NCBI GenBank assembly: GCA_943787925.1
Contig: CALSOH010000003.1
Coordinates: 186,001 to 250,000, forward strand
Reading direction: 5' to 3'
Length of the DNA stretch: 64,000 nt
From: TMED14 sp003507115
GTDB lineage: Bacteria; Bacteroidota; Bacteroidia; Flavobacteriales; Schleiferiaceae
The notes beneath the pieces were generated by a model. The model was not told where the DNA came from and did not search any database. It was given only the letters and a program-made list of their open reading frames with translations. The translations under genes were made by a program, and so were the position numbers. Position 1 is the first letter of the stretch. Every line of letters begins with the position of its first letter. This document shows positions 51,380 through 60,739 of the stretch, piece by piece.

Positions 51380-52539
51380 AACTTTATCCCAATTTGGTCG
51401 CCGGCGTCTTGGAGGTCTTAGAGTGGTCTTTCGGGAAAGGATGGTATGCGGACCGCGTGGTGGACAAAGTGCTGCGCGCCAACAAGAAATGGGGCGCCCG
51501 GGACCGTGCCTTCGTGGCCCAACATAGCTATGAAATGGTCCGATGGTGGCGCTTGCTTTGGGCGCTCCTCGGCGAGGAACCGAGCCTCAAACGCAAGAAA
51601 CTCAAAGAACTGTTCGAACTGTATTGGGCCTGGCAAATGGAGGGGACTTTGATCCTCCCGGAGGATTTGCCCCTTGGGGTGCGCGAGAGCTATCCCGCTT
51701 GGTTGGATGCCCGGGCCGATGCCGCCCTCGGAGCGCAGTGGCCGGCCTTGGCGCATGCCCTCAACCAACCGGCGCAAGTCATTCTACGCGTCAACACCCT
51801 ACGGGCCACGCGCGAACGTGTTTTGGAACGCCTTGCGGCGGAAGGCATCGAGGCGGAAGCCTCGGACGTGCGTCCGGAGGCCATTGTCTTGAGCAAGCGC
51901 CCGCGCTTGCAACACCTGCCCTCATTCCAGGAAGGTTGGTACGAAGTTCAGGACGGGGGCTCGCAGTGCATTGCCCCCTATCTGGATCCTCAGCCCGGAG
52001 ACCGCATTTTGGACGGCTGCTCTGGGGCGGGAGGGAAAGCCCTGCACATGGCGGCCCTGATGCAGAACCGGGGCGAAATTCTGTGCATGGACATCGAAGC
52101 CTACAAATTGGGGGAAGCCGTCAAACGTGCGCAACGCGCGGGCGTGTCCATCCTCACGACCAAGCACATCGTACATACCGCAGATGTTTTGGAGCGGGGA
52201 GCGTGGGCTGATAAAATGATTTTGGATGTGCCGTGCAGCGGCACCGGCGTCATCCGCCGCGATGTGGACACCAAATGGAAACTTCTCCCGGAGCACTTGG
52301 AGCGCACCTTGGAGGTGCAAGCGCGCATCTTGCAGCGCTATCCTGGGGCCTTGCGGGTCGGTGGACGGCTAGTCTATGCGACCTGCAGCATTTTGCCCGA
52401 AGAAAATGAAGCCCAAGTAGAAGCCTTTGTCAAAGCTCAGCCGCAGTTTAGCTTAGAGGAGATGGTTCGCATATCTCCGGCACACGCCCATTCCGATGGC
52501 TACTTCGTGGCGGTGCTGACTAAAAATGACCACGTATGA
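51376..52539 (+). CDS. RsmB/Sun-like RNA cytosine-5 methyltransferase
   Basis: A 387-residue SAM-dependent RNA m5C methyltransferase. Motif I LDGCSGAGGKALHMAALM (about residues 212-229), motif IV DVPCSGTGVIRRD with the release Cys, and motif VI YATCSILPEENE with the nucleophile Cys are all present. The N-terminal helical part is NusB-like but short. It overlaps both neighbours by 4 nt. Confidence 0.9.
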   Translation: MKLYPNLVAGVLEVLEWSFGKGWYADRVVDKVLRANKKWGARDRAFVAQHSYEMVRWWRLLWALLGEEPSLKRKKLKELFELYWAWQMEGTLILPEDLPLGVRESYPAWLDARADAALGAQWPALAHALNQPAQVILRVNTLRATRERVLERLAAEGIEAEASDVRPEAIVLSKRPRLQHLPSFQEGWYEVQDGGSQCIAPYLDPQPGDRILDGCSGAGGKALHMAALMQNRGEILCMDIEAYKLGEAVKRAQRAGVSILTTKHIVHTADVLERGAWADKMILDVPCSGTGVIRRDVDTKWKLLPEHLERTLEVQARILQRYPGALRVGGRLVYATCSILPEENEAQVEAFVKAQPQFSLEEMVRISPAHAHSDGYFVAVLTKNDHV

Positions 52540-53354
52540 CTTGGGTAACGGAATCGGAATCGCTGCACGACGGCCTCGAACACGCTTCGACCGCGGACAT
52601 TCTAGCGGGCATCAATGCCGAGGACCACAAAGTGGCGCAGGCAACGGAGCGGGCCATCCCGGCCGCCCAGGCCTTGGTGGAGGCAATTTTACCTCAGATG
52701 AAGGCGGGCGGACGCTTGTTTTATATCGGGGCGGGGACGTCGGGCCGTTTGGGCATCGTCGATGCATCGGAATGTCCGCCCACGTTTGGCGTTGCCCATG
52801 GCCGGGTGGTCGGTTTGATCGCCGGGGGCGATGGAGCCATTCGAAAGGCCGTCGAATTTGCGGAGGATGATCTCGAGCAAGCTTGGATGGACCTGTGTGC
52901 CCACCAGATCAGCCCTCAGGATGCGGTGGTAGGAATCGCGGCCAGTGGGCGAACCCCCTATGTCCTGGGAGGGCTCCAGGCCGCTCGAACCTTCGGCTGT
53001 GTCACAGGGGCCATTGTATGCAATCCGGGCTCCCCGGTCGCCCAAGCGGCAGAATTTCCGATCGAAGTGGTGGTTGGCCCTGAATTCATCACAGGCTCCA
53101 CTCGGATGAAATCGGGGACCGCGCAAAAACTGATTTTGAACATGCTCTCGACCACCCTGATGATTCAGTTGGGGCATGTTCAAGGCAACCGCATGGTCGA
53201 CATGCAGCTGAGTAACGAAAAACTCGTCGCCCGCGGGACGGCCATGGTGGCGGCCCAGACCGGGCTGGACGCAAACAAAGCGCAAGAACTGTTGTTGGCC
53301 AAGGGTAGCGTACGCAAAGCGGTTCAAGCATGGAGAGAACAAACCCACCCGTAG
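52536..53354 (+). CDS. murQ: N-acetylmuramic acid 6-phosphate etherase
   Basis: A 272-residue SIS-domain lyase that removes lactate from MurNAc-6-phosphate in peptidoglycan recycling. Motifs: FYIGAGTSGRLGIVDASECPPTFG, GIAASGRTPYVLGGL and EFITGSTRMKSGTAQKLILNM. Slightly shorter than E. coli MurQ at the ends but complete in the core. The carotenoid desaturase ORF starts 25 nt before its stop. Confidence 0.94.
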   Translation: MTWVTESESLHDGLEHASTADILAGINAEDHKVAQATERAIPAAQALVEAILPQMKAGGRLFYIGAGTSGRLGIVDASECPPTFGVAHGRVVGLIAGGDGAIRKAVEFAEDDLEQAWMDLCAHQISPQDAVVGIAASGRTPYVLGGLQAARTFGCVTGAIVCNPGSPVAQAAEFPIEVVVGPEFITGSTRMKSGTAQKLILNMLSTTLMIQLGHVQGNRMVDMQLSNEKLVARGTAMVAAQTGLDANKAQELLLAKGSVRKAVQAWREQTHP

Positions 53355-54811
53355 CCCGCATCATTGGATCGGGGATTGCCGGCATTTCGGCCGCCATCCG
53401 ACTGGCCCGGAAAGGCTATGCCGTCGAGGTCCATGAGGCCAATACGTATCCGGGGGGGAAGTTGAGTCAATTTCGGCTCGGGGCCTACCGCTTTGATGCG
53501 GGACCCAGCTTGTTCACCTTGCCGGAACATGTCGAAGCCCTGTTTACCCTCTGTGGCGAGCAGGCGGCCGACCATTTCCCTTACCTCAAGAAGGACGAAT
53601 CCTGCCGGTATTTCTGGGAGGATGGGACGCGCCTCATTGCGCACAGCGACCCGGAGGCCTTTGCCTTAGAGGCCGAAAAACAACTGGGCGAACCGGCGGC
53701 CCATACCCGAGCTCATTTGGCCCTGGCGCGCACGCAATACCAGGCCACGTCGGGTTTTTTCTTGGAGCGATCCCTGCACAGTTGGCGCACCTACCTTCGG
53801 CCGGCGATTTTCCGAACGTTGGCGGCCGTTCCCTCTTTGGGGTTGACCCGCACGATGGATGCCATGCACCGGAAACGGTTTGTCTCGCCCCACATGGTGC
53901 AGCTGTTTAACCGCTATGCCACCTTCAATGGTTCGAGCCCATACCAAGCCCCGGGTACCTTGTGCATGATTCCCCATTTGGAATTTGGAGTGGGAACGTT
54001 TCTACCCAAACGAGGCATGGTCGACATTACGCATAGTTTGGTGGCTCTCGCAGAACGCCAGGGGGTCCAGTTCCACTACGGTCAGCCGGTGGCCCAAATC
54101 ACCTACGAAGGCCGCCGCGCGACGGGGATACGTCTCGAATCGGGCGAAATGCTGGGGGCCGAGGTGGTCGTCAGCAACATGGACGTCACGCCCACCTACC
54201 GACGGCTGTTGCCTCAACTTCCCGCACCAGAAGCCACGCTGCGCGCGGAGCGTTCCTCCTCGGCCTTGATTTTTTATTGGGGAGTGGGCCGCTCATTTCC
54301 CGAACTGAACCTCCACAATATCCTTTTCAGTGCCCAGTACGAGGCGGAGTTTCAGGCCTTGTTTGAAACCAAAACCCTCTTTCCGGACCCCACCGTCTAC
54401 ATCAATATCACCTCCAAAGACGTTCCAGAAGATGCCCCAGAGGGGGGAGAGAACTGGTTTGTCATGATCAATGCCCCATCCAACGATGGGCAGGACTGGG
54501 AAGCGCTCCGACACCAAGCCCGGGAGGCCATCTTGGCCAAAATTCATCGGGTACTGGGCGTAGACGTCGCCCCGCACATCGTGGAGGAAGACTTCTTGGA
54601 CCCCGTGCGTATCGAATCGCGCACAAGCAGTGACCGCGGAGCCCTGTACGGTTCCAGCAGCAATTCGGCCATGGCGGCATTCCTGCGCCATCCCAATCGG
54701 GGAAGCCTCGAAAATCTGTATTTCTGTGGGGGGTCAGCCCACCCCGGTGGAGGCATTCCGTTGTGCTTGCTCAGCGGAAAGATTGTGGGGGATGCGGTGC
54801 CAGCGGCCTAG
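53330..54811 (+). CDS. Phytoene desaturase family carotenoid desaturase (CrtI/CrtD type)
   Basis: A 493-residue FAD enzyme: dinucleotide fold IIGSGIAGISAAIRLARKGYAV at residues 11-32, YPGGKLSQF, and the C-terminal LYFCGGSAHPGGGIPLCLLSGK motif. HPGGGIPLCLLS resembles CrtD-like 3,4-desaturases more than CrtI, in my recollection, but the distinction needs a phylogeny. No other carotenoid gene is adjacent. The start must precede the FAD motif, so the 25-nt overlap with murQ is probably real. Confidence 0.85.
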   Translation: MERTNPPVARIIGSGIAGISAAIRLARKGYAVEVHEANTYPGGKLSQFRLGAYRFDAGPSLFTLPEHVEALFTLCGEQAADHFPYLKKDESCRYFWEDGTRLIAHSDPEAFALEAEKQLGEPAAHTRAHLALARTQYQATSGFFLERSLHSWRTYLRPAIFRTLAAVPSLGLTRTMDAMHRKRFVSPHMVQLFNRYATFNGSSPYQAPGTLCMIPHLEFGVGTFLPKRGMVDITHSLVALAERQGVQFHYGQPVAQITYEGRRATGIRLESGEMLGAEVVVSNMDVTPTYRRLLPQLPAPEATLRAERSSSALIFYWGVGRSFPELNLHNILFSAQYEAEFQALFETKTLFPDPTVYINITSKDVPEDAPEGGENWFVMINAPSNDGQDWEALRHQAREAILAKIHRVLGVDVAPHIVEEDFLDPVRIESRTSSDRGALYGSSSNSAMAAFLRHPNRGSLENLYFCGGSAHPGGGIPLCLLSGKIVGDAVPAA

Positions 54812-54838
54812 CCTCGGCACAGGAGCCTGGGAGGCCCT

Positions 54839-55645
54839 TCAGGAGGCCCAAATGTTCTCCTCGACAAGGTGGATGCCCTTCCCGAAGAAGATGCGGGAAA
54901 CCTTCGCAAAGCTTTCGGTATAATCAGACACCGCAAAATGATGCGGTGCTTCAGCGGGCGTTGAGCGCAACAAGCCCCCTTCTTCCAAGTGCTTGGCCAC
55001 GGCATTGGCGACAATGGTAGGGATGCGCAGCAGATTGACCTTTTCCTCCAGCTGCTTGGCAATTTGCGAGGCGATGAGGGGGTAGTGGGTGCAGGCGAGT
55101 ACCAAATGTTCAACCCCCTGCATTCGAACATCGTCCAAATACAACTGAACCACCGCATCGGTGACGTGGCCACTTAATAGATTTTCTTCAATGATGGGGA
55201 CTAGAAGAGGGGTGGCCATGGGGCGGACGGCAGAATGAGGAAGCACCTCAGCGAGTTTCCGAGGATAGATGCCCGAAGCCACGGTGGCGCGAGTCCCCCA
55301 AATACCAATATTCTTGGCGTGTTTGCGGTGCAAGTAATGCACCACCGGGTCAATCACATTGTAGACAGGAATATCCAACTCCTCTTTCAAAACGTCCAAA
55401 GCCACCGCGGAGGCCGAATTACAGGCTACCACGATGGCTTTAGCGCCTTGCGCCATCAAATGCTTGGAAATACCCAAAGCATAGGAGCGAATGGCTTCGG
55501 GGGATTTTTCGCCGTACGGCAGGTGGGCCGTATCGCCAAAATAGAGAAGGCGTTCATGGGGAAGTTTTCGGGCGATGGCCCGAGCTACCGTCAATCCGCC
55601 GACGCCCGAATCAAACAGCCCAATCGGGCCGTCTGAACGTTTCAT
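54839..55645 (-). CDS. murI: Glutamate racemase
   Basis: A 268-residue cofactor-independent racemase supplying D-glutamate for peptidoglycan. It has FDSGVGGLTVARAI at the N-terminus and the two catalytic Cys in VVACNSASAVALD (about residue 76) and LACTHYPLI (about 184). It is the last gene of the envelope operon; its ATG shares one base with the preceding ompH stop (TAATG). Confidence 0.95.
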   Translation of the reverse strand: MKRSDGPIGLFDSGVGGLTVARAIARKLPHERLLYFGDTAHLPYGEKSPEAIRSYALGISKHLMAQGAKAIVVACNSASAVALDVLKEELDIPVYNVIDPVVHYLHRKHAKNIGIWGTRATVASGIYPRKLAEVLPHSAVRPMATPLLVPIIEENLLSGHVTDAVVQLYLDDVRMQGVEHLVLACTHYPLIASQIAKQLEEKVNLLRIPTIVANAVAKHLEEGGLLRSTPAEAPHHFAVSDYTESFAKVSRIFFGKGIHLVEENIWAS

Positions 55646-56151
55646 TACATGCCCAGTTTAACCTTGACGGCTGGCATGAGGTTCATGCCGCCCTTGGCGT
55701 AGATGACCATGCCTTTGCTTTGTGAAGCATCCAGAACGTAGGCGACCTTGCTCTCTGTAGCCACCTCATCAATGGCGTTCTGTAATTTCTCCAATACGGG
55801 GGTGATCAATTCGATCTCCTTGGATTGAAGCTCCTGCTGAGCGCTTTGCATGTACTGCTGGATGTTGTTGTACATCTCTTGGAGGCGCTGCTGCTCTTGG
55901 CGTTGACGAAGTTCCGTCCATGTGCCGGCATTGGCTTGCAGGGTTTGTGCTCCTTTCTCCAATTCGGCGTTCATCTCTCTCGCCTCATTTTCAAATTTGG
56001 CTTGCTCTGCTTGGAGCGCTTCCATGACTTTCTTGTAGTCAGGCATCTCCACGAGAATGCTGTCGACATTAATGTGGCCGACCAGAGATTGTCCCATGGA
56101 GGGAGCGGCGGTCATAGCGACCAGGGCGAGAACTTTAAGTGCGTTTTTCAT
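55645..56151 (-). CDS. OmpH/Skp family periplasmic chaperone (second copy)
   Basis: A 168-residue exported protein with signal peptide (MKNALKVLALVAMTAAPSMG) and a long coiled coil (about residues 40-110, rich in Gln and Glu), the OmpH/Skp tentacle architecture. Skp escorts unfolded outer-membrane proteins to BamA. The ATG at 56151 is chosen because it starts the signal peptide. It follows a related paralogue and bamA in the same operon. Confidence 0.9.
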   Translation of the reverse strand: MKNALKVLALVAMTAAPSMGQSLVGHINVDSILVEMPDYKKVMEALQAEQAKFENEAREMNAELEKGAQTLQANAGTWTELRQRQEQQRLQEMYNNIQQYMQSAQQELQSKEIELITPVLEKLQNAIDEVATESKVAYVLDASQSKGMVIYAKGGMNLMPAVKVKLGM

Positions 56152-56171
56152 AGGGGTCAAAAGTAGTGAAT

Positions 56172-56678
56172 TCAATAACCAAGTTGTTGGAGTACGTCTT
56201 GCGTAATATCATTGGACTCGTTGGCGTACACCACACTGACAGACGAGCCTTTGTCAAAGACAAAATCCAATTTCTTTTTGCGTGCCACTTCCTTGATGGC
56301 GCCTGCCACGAGGGCTTGTACAGGAGCGACGAGCTCTTCCCGCTTTTCGAAGAGCTGACCTTCAGGGCTGAAGTAGCGCATTTGACGCGCACGAGCGGTG
56401 TCGCGCGTATTTTGAATGTTCGCCGCGCGTTCGGCAATCATATCCGCTGTGAGCAGCACGGATTCCGCATCGAGCTGCGCTTGTAAGGCTGCAGCGTCTT
56501 CAAATAAACTCGCTACCTCGCCTTCCCAGCGCTTGGAGAGGCGCTCAATTTCCGCTTGCGCTTGCTTGTATTCAGGTATGGCATTGAGGATCGCCTGGGT
56601 ATCGACATAACCAAGCCGTTGGGCCATGCCCGAGGTGGTCATGCCGAGTAAGACAAGGAGAAGCCAAATACGTCGCAT
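56172..56678 (-). CDS. OmpH/Skp family periplasmic chaperone (first copy)
   Basis: A 168-residue paralogue with a signal peptide (MRRIWLLLVLLGMTTSGMAQ), RLGYVDTQAILNAIPEY (typical OmpH start of the mature part) and a coiled coil. It begins 3 nt after the bamA stop region, indicating co-transcription. Two OmpH copies behind bamA are common in Bacteroidota. Confidence 0.92.
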   Translation of the reverse strand: MRRIWLLLVLLGMTTSGMAQRLGYVDTQAILNAIPEYKQAQAEIERLSKRWEGEVASLFEDAAALQAQLDAESVLLTADMIAERAANIQNTRDTARARQMRYFSPEGQLFEKREELVAPVQALVAGAIKEVARKKKLDFVFDKGSSVSVVYANESNDITQDVLQQLGY

Positions 56679-56680
56679 CC

Positions 56681-59155
56681 TTAAAACTGTTGTCCGAGCA
56701 CAAAGTGAGTTTGCCATCCAGAAGGTCCGGTTTGGCCGGGCAAGTTATCAAAGCCATAGGCTACATCGACCCCAAGCAGTCCAAACATCGGCATGAATAT
56801 GCGCAGGCCGAGACCGGAAGATCGCTTTAACTCGAAGGGGCGGTAATCCGCAAAGTTGTCGTAGTTATTCCCCGCTTCGGCGAATGCCAACACAAAAATC
56901 TGAGCATTGGGGTTGGGCGACAGCAAGTAGCGCAATTCGGAGGTGAACTTATTGTACAAGGCACCCCCGCCATCTGGGGTCAGACTGTAGTTGGTGTAGC
57001 CGCGAAGGCCAATGATTTCACGCCCGTCCAGGACAAAGTTCTGTAACCCGTCACCGCCCAAGTAATAGCGCTCGAAGGGAGGTAAGCCGTAGTCCTTGTT
57101 GTAAGAGCCCAGGAAACCAAACTCGGAGTAGGACCGGATAACGAAATTCTTCATGATTTCCGCATAATAGTCGCCCGTAAACTTCCACTTGTGGTATTCG
57201 ATGAATTTGAACTTTTCCTCGGTGCTCAACTTGGTATAATCCCGTCCGTCCAATAACGAGACTGGGGGAGTGGCTTCCATGCTGAAAGCGATGCTCGATC
57301 CCCGGGTTGGGAAGATGGGCAAGTCACGGTTGTCCCGACGCAAGGACAAAGTATAGGCAATTGAATTGGCAATTCCCGTGGTAAAGTTGCCCCCGACAAA
57401 GGGGTAGTTGTTGATGTCAAACCGTCGGTATTCCAGTGCATGGTAGAGCGTGAAGTAGTCATCGGGCCACTTTAAACGTTGGCCTTGACCCAGGGTGACC
57501 CCCGTGATGGCAATTTTCTGAGCGGTGCTGTCTGTTCGGCCATTGTAGTTCATCGTGTTGTGGTAGGCCGAGAACGTGACGGAATTGGGCTTCTTACCAC
57601 CCCACCAGGGCTCCGTAAAGCTGAAGTTGTAGGAACTGTAATAGGTGCCGTTGGTCTGGGCGCGAATCGTAATGGTTTGCCCATCTCCCGCTGGGAGAGG
57701 TTGCCATGCTTTTTTGTTAAATAGATTCCGCGAGGAGAAATTGTTGAAGTTCAATCCCAAGGTTCCCACTACGGTGTAGGCGCCCCAGCCCCCTTGTAAT
57801 TCCAGCTGGCTCGTGGATTGCTCTACCACGGTGTACTCTAGGTCCACCGTCCCTGTCACGGGATCGGGCATCGGTACAGGGGTAATCTGACGGGGATCAA
57901 AGTAACCCAACTGGCCCAACTCTCGGACGGTACGCATGATGTCGGCCTTAGAAAACAAATCGCCCGGACGCGTGCGTATCTCGCGGTAGACTACATGGTC
58001 ATTCGTGCGCTCGTTACCGTTGACGATCACCTTTCGGACGGTTGCCTGACGACCTTCCCGAATGCGGATTTCCATGTCAATGGAGTCGTTTTCGACTTTG
58101 ACTTCGACGGGAATGACGTTGGCAAAGAGGTAGCCGTTGTTGAGGTATAGGGAAGAAATATCGTTGCTATTGGGGTCGCCGTTGATGCGGGTATTTAGCG
58201 CTTTGGCATCGTAGCGGTCCCCTGCCCGAATCTTGAGAATGGATTCGAGGACCTCCGTGGGGTACTTGGAATTACCATAGAAGCTGATGCTCCGGAAATA
58301 GTACGGGCGACCTTCATCGATAAAGATGTCAATCTTCAACTTGTCGTCCACGCGGTAGATGCTGTCCTTGAGGATGCGCATGTCGCGGTATCCCGCCTCG
58401 TTGTACGCCTCCACAATGAGGACTTTGTCCGCCTCGAGCTTTTCCTTCTGAAGCTTGGAGGTGGTGAATATGTTCCACTTGCGGTAGCGGTGGGTATCGT
58501 CCATAACTCGGCGAAGCTTGCCATCCGTGAGGGCGGTGTTTCCGTGGAAAACAATGTCATCGATGCGAAGGCGGGGCCCGGGGACAATGTCAATGCGAAG
58601 CACCACCGCGTCCAGCAATATGGTGTCTTTTTCAGTCGAAATTTTGGCGGTGGCATCGGGGAATCCCTTTTCCTTGAAGTGCTTTAAAATGGCATTTTCG
58701 GCGGTGATTTTGAGGTTCTCGGACACCACCATGCCGCGATTGAGCTCCAGCAATTCGCGCAGGGCATCCTGCTTTCCCTTATTTACCCCAGTGAAATAAT
58801 ATTTGCTCAACTTGGGCAGGGTGGTCAGCCGAAATTCTACGTAAACGGTGCGGTTGACTTTTTGGACCACAAAGAGTTGAACGTCGGAGAACAACTCCTG
58901 GTCCCAGAGATTGCGGATGGCCTGACCGACGCGTTCCGAGGGGAATTGCACCTTATCACCGACATTCAAGCCTGAAAGGAGGCCAACCATGGTCGGATCC
59001 AGTTGATCTGCTCCGGTCACGGTGATGCCGCCGATTTCATAATCGACTTCCGGCTTAATCTCAATCGCTTGACCCAGTTGGATTTGGGCAAAACTCGAGA
59101 AAGGGGCCAGGGCTAAAAAAGCAGCTGTGCTCAGGCGTAAGAGTCGTCGTTTCAT
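56681..59155 (-). CDS. bamA: Outer membrane protein assembly factor BamA
   Basis: An 824-residue Omp85 protein: signal peptide (1-23), a POTRA region (about 35-430) and a 16-strand beta-barrel ending in Phe (LGQQF). The YLGGDGLQNFVLDGREIIGLRGY segment is a variant of the conserved L6 VRGY loop. It inserts beta-barrel proteins in the outer membrane. It shares one base with the uppS stop and precedes the two ompH genes. Confidence 0.95.
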   Translation of the reverse strand: MKRRLLRLSTAAFLALAPFSSFAQIQLGQAIEIKPEVDYEIGGITVTGADQLDPTMVGLLSGLNVGDKVQFPSERVGQAIRNLWDQELFSDVQLFVVQKVNRTVYVEFRLTTLPKLSKYYFTGVNKGKQDALRELLELNRGMVVSENLKITAENAILKHFKEKGFPDATAKISTEKDTILLDAVVLRIDIVPGPRLRIDDIVFHGNTALTDGKLRRVMDDTHRYRKWNIFTTSKLQKEKLEADKVLIVEAYNEAGYRDMRILKDSIYRVDDKLKIDIFIDEGRPYYFRSISFYGNSKYPTEVLESILKIRAGDRYDAKALNTRINGDPNSNDISSLYLNNGYLFANVIPVEVKVENDSIDMEIRIREGRQATVRKVIVNGNERTNDHVVYREIRTRPGDLFSKADIMRTVRELGQLGYFDPRQITPVPMPDPVTGTVDLEYTVVEQSTSQLELQGGWGAYTVVGTLGLNFNNFSSRNLFNKKAWQPLPAGDGQTITIRAQTNGTYYSSYNFSFTEPWWGGKKPNSVTFSAYHNTMNYNGRTDSTAQKIAITGVTLGQGQRLKWPDDYFTLYHALEYRRFDINNYPFVGGNFTTGIANSIAYTLSLRRDNRDLPIFPTRGSSIAFSMEATPPVSLLDGRDYTKLSTEEKFKFIEYHKWKFTGDYYAEIMKNFVIRSYSEFGFLGSYNKDYGLPPFERYYLGGDGLQNFVLDGREIIGLRGYTNYSLTPDGGGALYNKFTSELRYLLSPNPNAQIFVLAFAEAGNNYDNFADYRPFELKRSSGLGLRIFMPMFGLLGVDVAYGFDNLPGQTGPSGWQTHFVLGQQF

Positions 59156-59883
59156 CAGGTGCTTTTCTCGTTGAGTTGTTCACTGGTTTTGCCCATGCGT
59201 CGCTCGCGCGCTGCATATTGGGCCAGGGCATCGTCTAGATGTTCCTTGGAAAAATCGGGCCAAAGTACGGGCATGAAAATCAATTCGGCGTAACTAATTT
59301 GCCAAAGAAGGTAATTTGAAATTCGCTGCTCCCCGCTGGTTCGGATGACCAAATCCGGATCTGGCATAGCATGGGTGTACAGGGCTTGGCCAAATGCGGT
59401 TTCATCGATGCTATCAATGCTCCGCTGGCCCAGTTGGACTTCCCGCGCAAGGGTTTTCGTGGCCAGCAGGATTTCCTGGCGGCTACCATAGCTTAAGGCC
59501 AAGGTCAGGACCAAGGTGGAATTCCCTGCCGTTGCGTTTTGGACCTCTTTGAGTTCGCGCTGGGCACTCTTGGGAAGCAAGTCTATTCTGCCGATAGCCT
59601 GGAGCTGAATGCCGTGTTTCATCAGGGTGGGCATTTCCTTGCTCAGACTGCTCACCAAGATGCGCATGAGTGCGTCGACTTCTGCTTTGGGACGAGCCCA
59701 ATTCTCTTCCGAAAACGCATAGACCGTCAGGTATTTGATGCCCAGCTCCGCGCAGGACTGCGCCGTGCGACGAAGAGCTTCCACCCCGACCTCGTGCCCG
59801 CGAATGCGCGTGCGGAAGCCTTGCTGCTTGGCCCACCGGCCATTGCCGTCCATGATGATCGCGATGTGGGTAGGTAGGCTCAT
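59155..59883 (-). CDS. uppS: Isoprenyl transferase (undecaprenyl diphosphate synthase)
   Basis: A 242-residue cis-prenyltransferase: HIAIIMDGNGRWAKQQGF with the catalytic Asp, YAFSEENWARPKAEVD, and the C-terminal RTSGEQRISNYLLWQISYAEL. It makes the lipid carrier for peptidoglycan and polysaccharides. The ATG at 59883 (MSLPTHIAI) overlaps the upstream gene's stop (ATGA), so the longer start is rejected. Confidence 0.95.
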   Translation of the reverse strand: MSLPTHIAIIMDGNGRWAKQQGFRTRIRGHEVGVEALRRTAQSCAELGIKYLTVYAFSEENWARPKAEVDALMRILVSSLSKEMPTLMKHGIQLQAIGRIDLLPKSAQRELKEVQNATAGNSTLVLTLALSYGSRQEILLATKTLAREVQLGQRSIDSIDETAFGQALYTHAMPDPDLVIRTSGEQRISNYLLWQISYAELIFMPVLWPDFSKEHLDDALAQYAARERRMGKTSEQLNEKST

Positions 59884-60704
59884 CGGTGTAGGAAGGATGC
59901 ACATTTTTCCATGAAAGCTTCCAAGTGAAGCCCCATGCCTAGACGGAGGATAAAGTAGGAATCGGTGGTTTGGGCATTCCCTCGCGCCATGCCTACGGGG
60001 AGGTCAAGGCCTGAGGGATCCGCGAAGTAGGCCGCTGCATCCCCGTAGGACTCCTGGATCACGCTGACGTCTGCGTAGCTGCCATGGACATCGTCCAGGT
60101 AGTCTGTGGAGGTTCGGGTCCAGGTCGCCTCCATATTGACCACCCAAAAAGCATTGAGTTGTGCGCGCCAACCGAGCCCGAAGGGCAGCGTGCGCGCTCG
60201 AGTCGCATACCGCGCCTCGGGATTGATCGAAGTGCCCTGCCCCTCCGTACCCAGAGGCTGAAGGGGAATCCACTCTCCTTGGTAATAGCCTTGAGGTTCA
60301 AAAGACAGGAGCCCCAGGCCCGCAAAGAGGTAGGGACTGTGCTGAAAGCGGTAGGAGGGAATGGTTTGAGGGAAGAAGTCGACCTCCATGCGCGCCTGGA
60401 CGCTGCGGAAAGGAGTTTGGATATGAATCTGGCGCTGCTGCCGTTCCGGCCAAGTGCTTTGGGCGTCGTTCGCCTGCAGGGTGCCTTCGCTGTATCCCAG
60501 GTGGAAGGCATAGTGCGGGTGGGCTTGAATTCGGTAATCGATGTCCCAACTTTCCCCTTGAGGCAGGAAGGGGCCAGCGGGCCCGACGTCACTCATCATG
60601 TGTGTGCCGCCCCAGCTTGCCGTCAATTCCTGTGAACGCTGCGCCCAACCGCCGATGGAGGCGAGAGCGAACGGGATAAAAAGGAGATGACGTATGTTGC
60701 CCAT
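59880..60704 (-). CDS. DUF6089 family outer-membrane beta-barrel protein
   Basis: A 274-residue exported protein (signal peptide MGNIRHLLFIPFALASIGGWAQ) with alternating beta-strand pattern and the early GGTHMMSDVGPAG motif. This fits the DUF6089 family, which often precedes uppS-bamA in Bacteroidota. It is the first gene of the envelope operon. The ATG at 60704 has a TATCTTCG box 10 nt upstream. Confidence 0.85.
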   Translation of the reverse strand: MGNIRHLLFIPFALASIGGWAQRSQELTASWGGTHMMSDVGPAGPFLPQGESWDIDYRIQAHPHYAFHLGYSEGTLQANDAQSTWPERQQRQIHIQTPFRSVQARMEVDFFPQTIPSYRFQHSPYLFAGLGLLSFEPQGYYQGEWIPLQPLGTEGQGTSINPEARYATRARTLPFGLGWRAQLNAFWVVNMEATWTRTSTDYLDDVHGSYADVSVIQESYGDAAAYFADPSGLDLPVGMARGNAQTTDSYFILRLGMGLHLEAFMEKCASFLHR

Positions 60705-60714
60705 ATTCAGCCTG

Positions 60715-60722
60715 CGAAGATA
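60715..60722 (-). promoter_or_regulatory. -7 box TATCTTCG of the envelope operon
   Basis: The box is 10 nt before the DUF6089 ATG, inside the 36-nt gap to nadK. It would drive DUF6089-uppS-bamA-ompH-ompH-murI. Confidence 0.5.
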
Positions 60723-60739
60723 CAAATAGCCGGCGGAGC

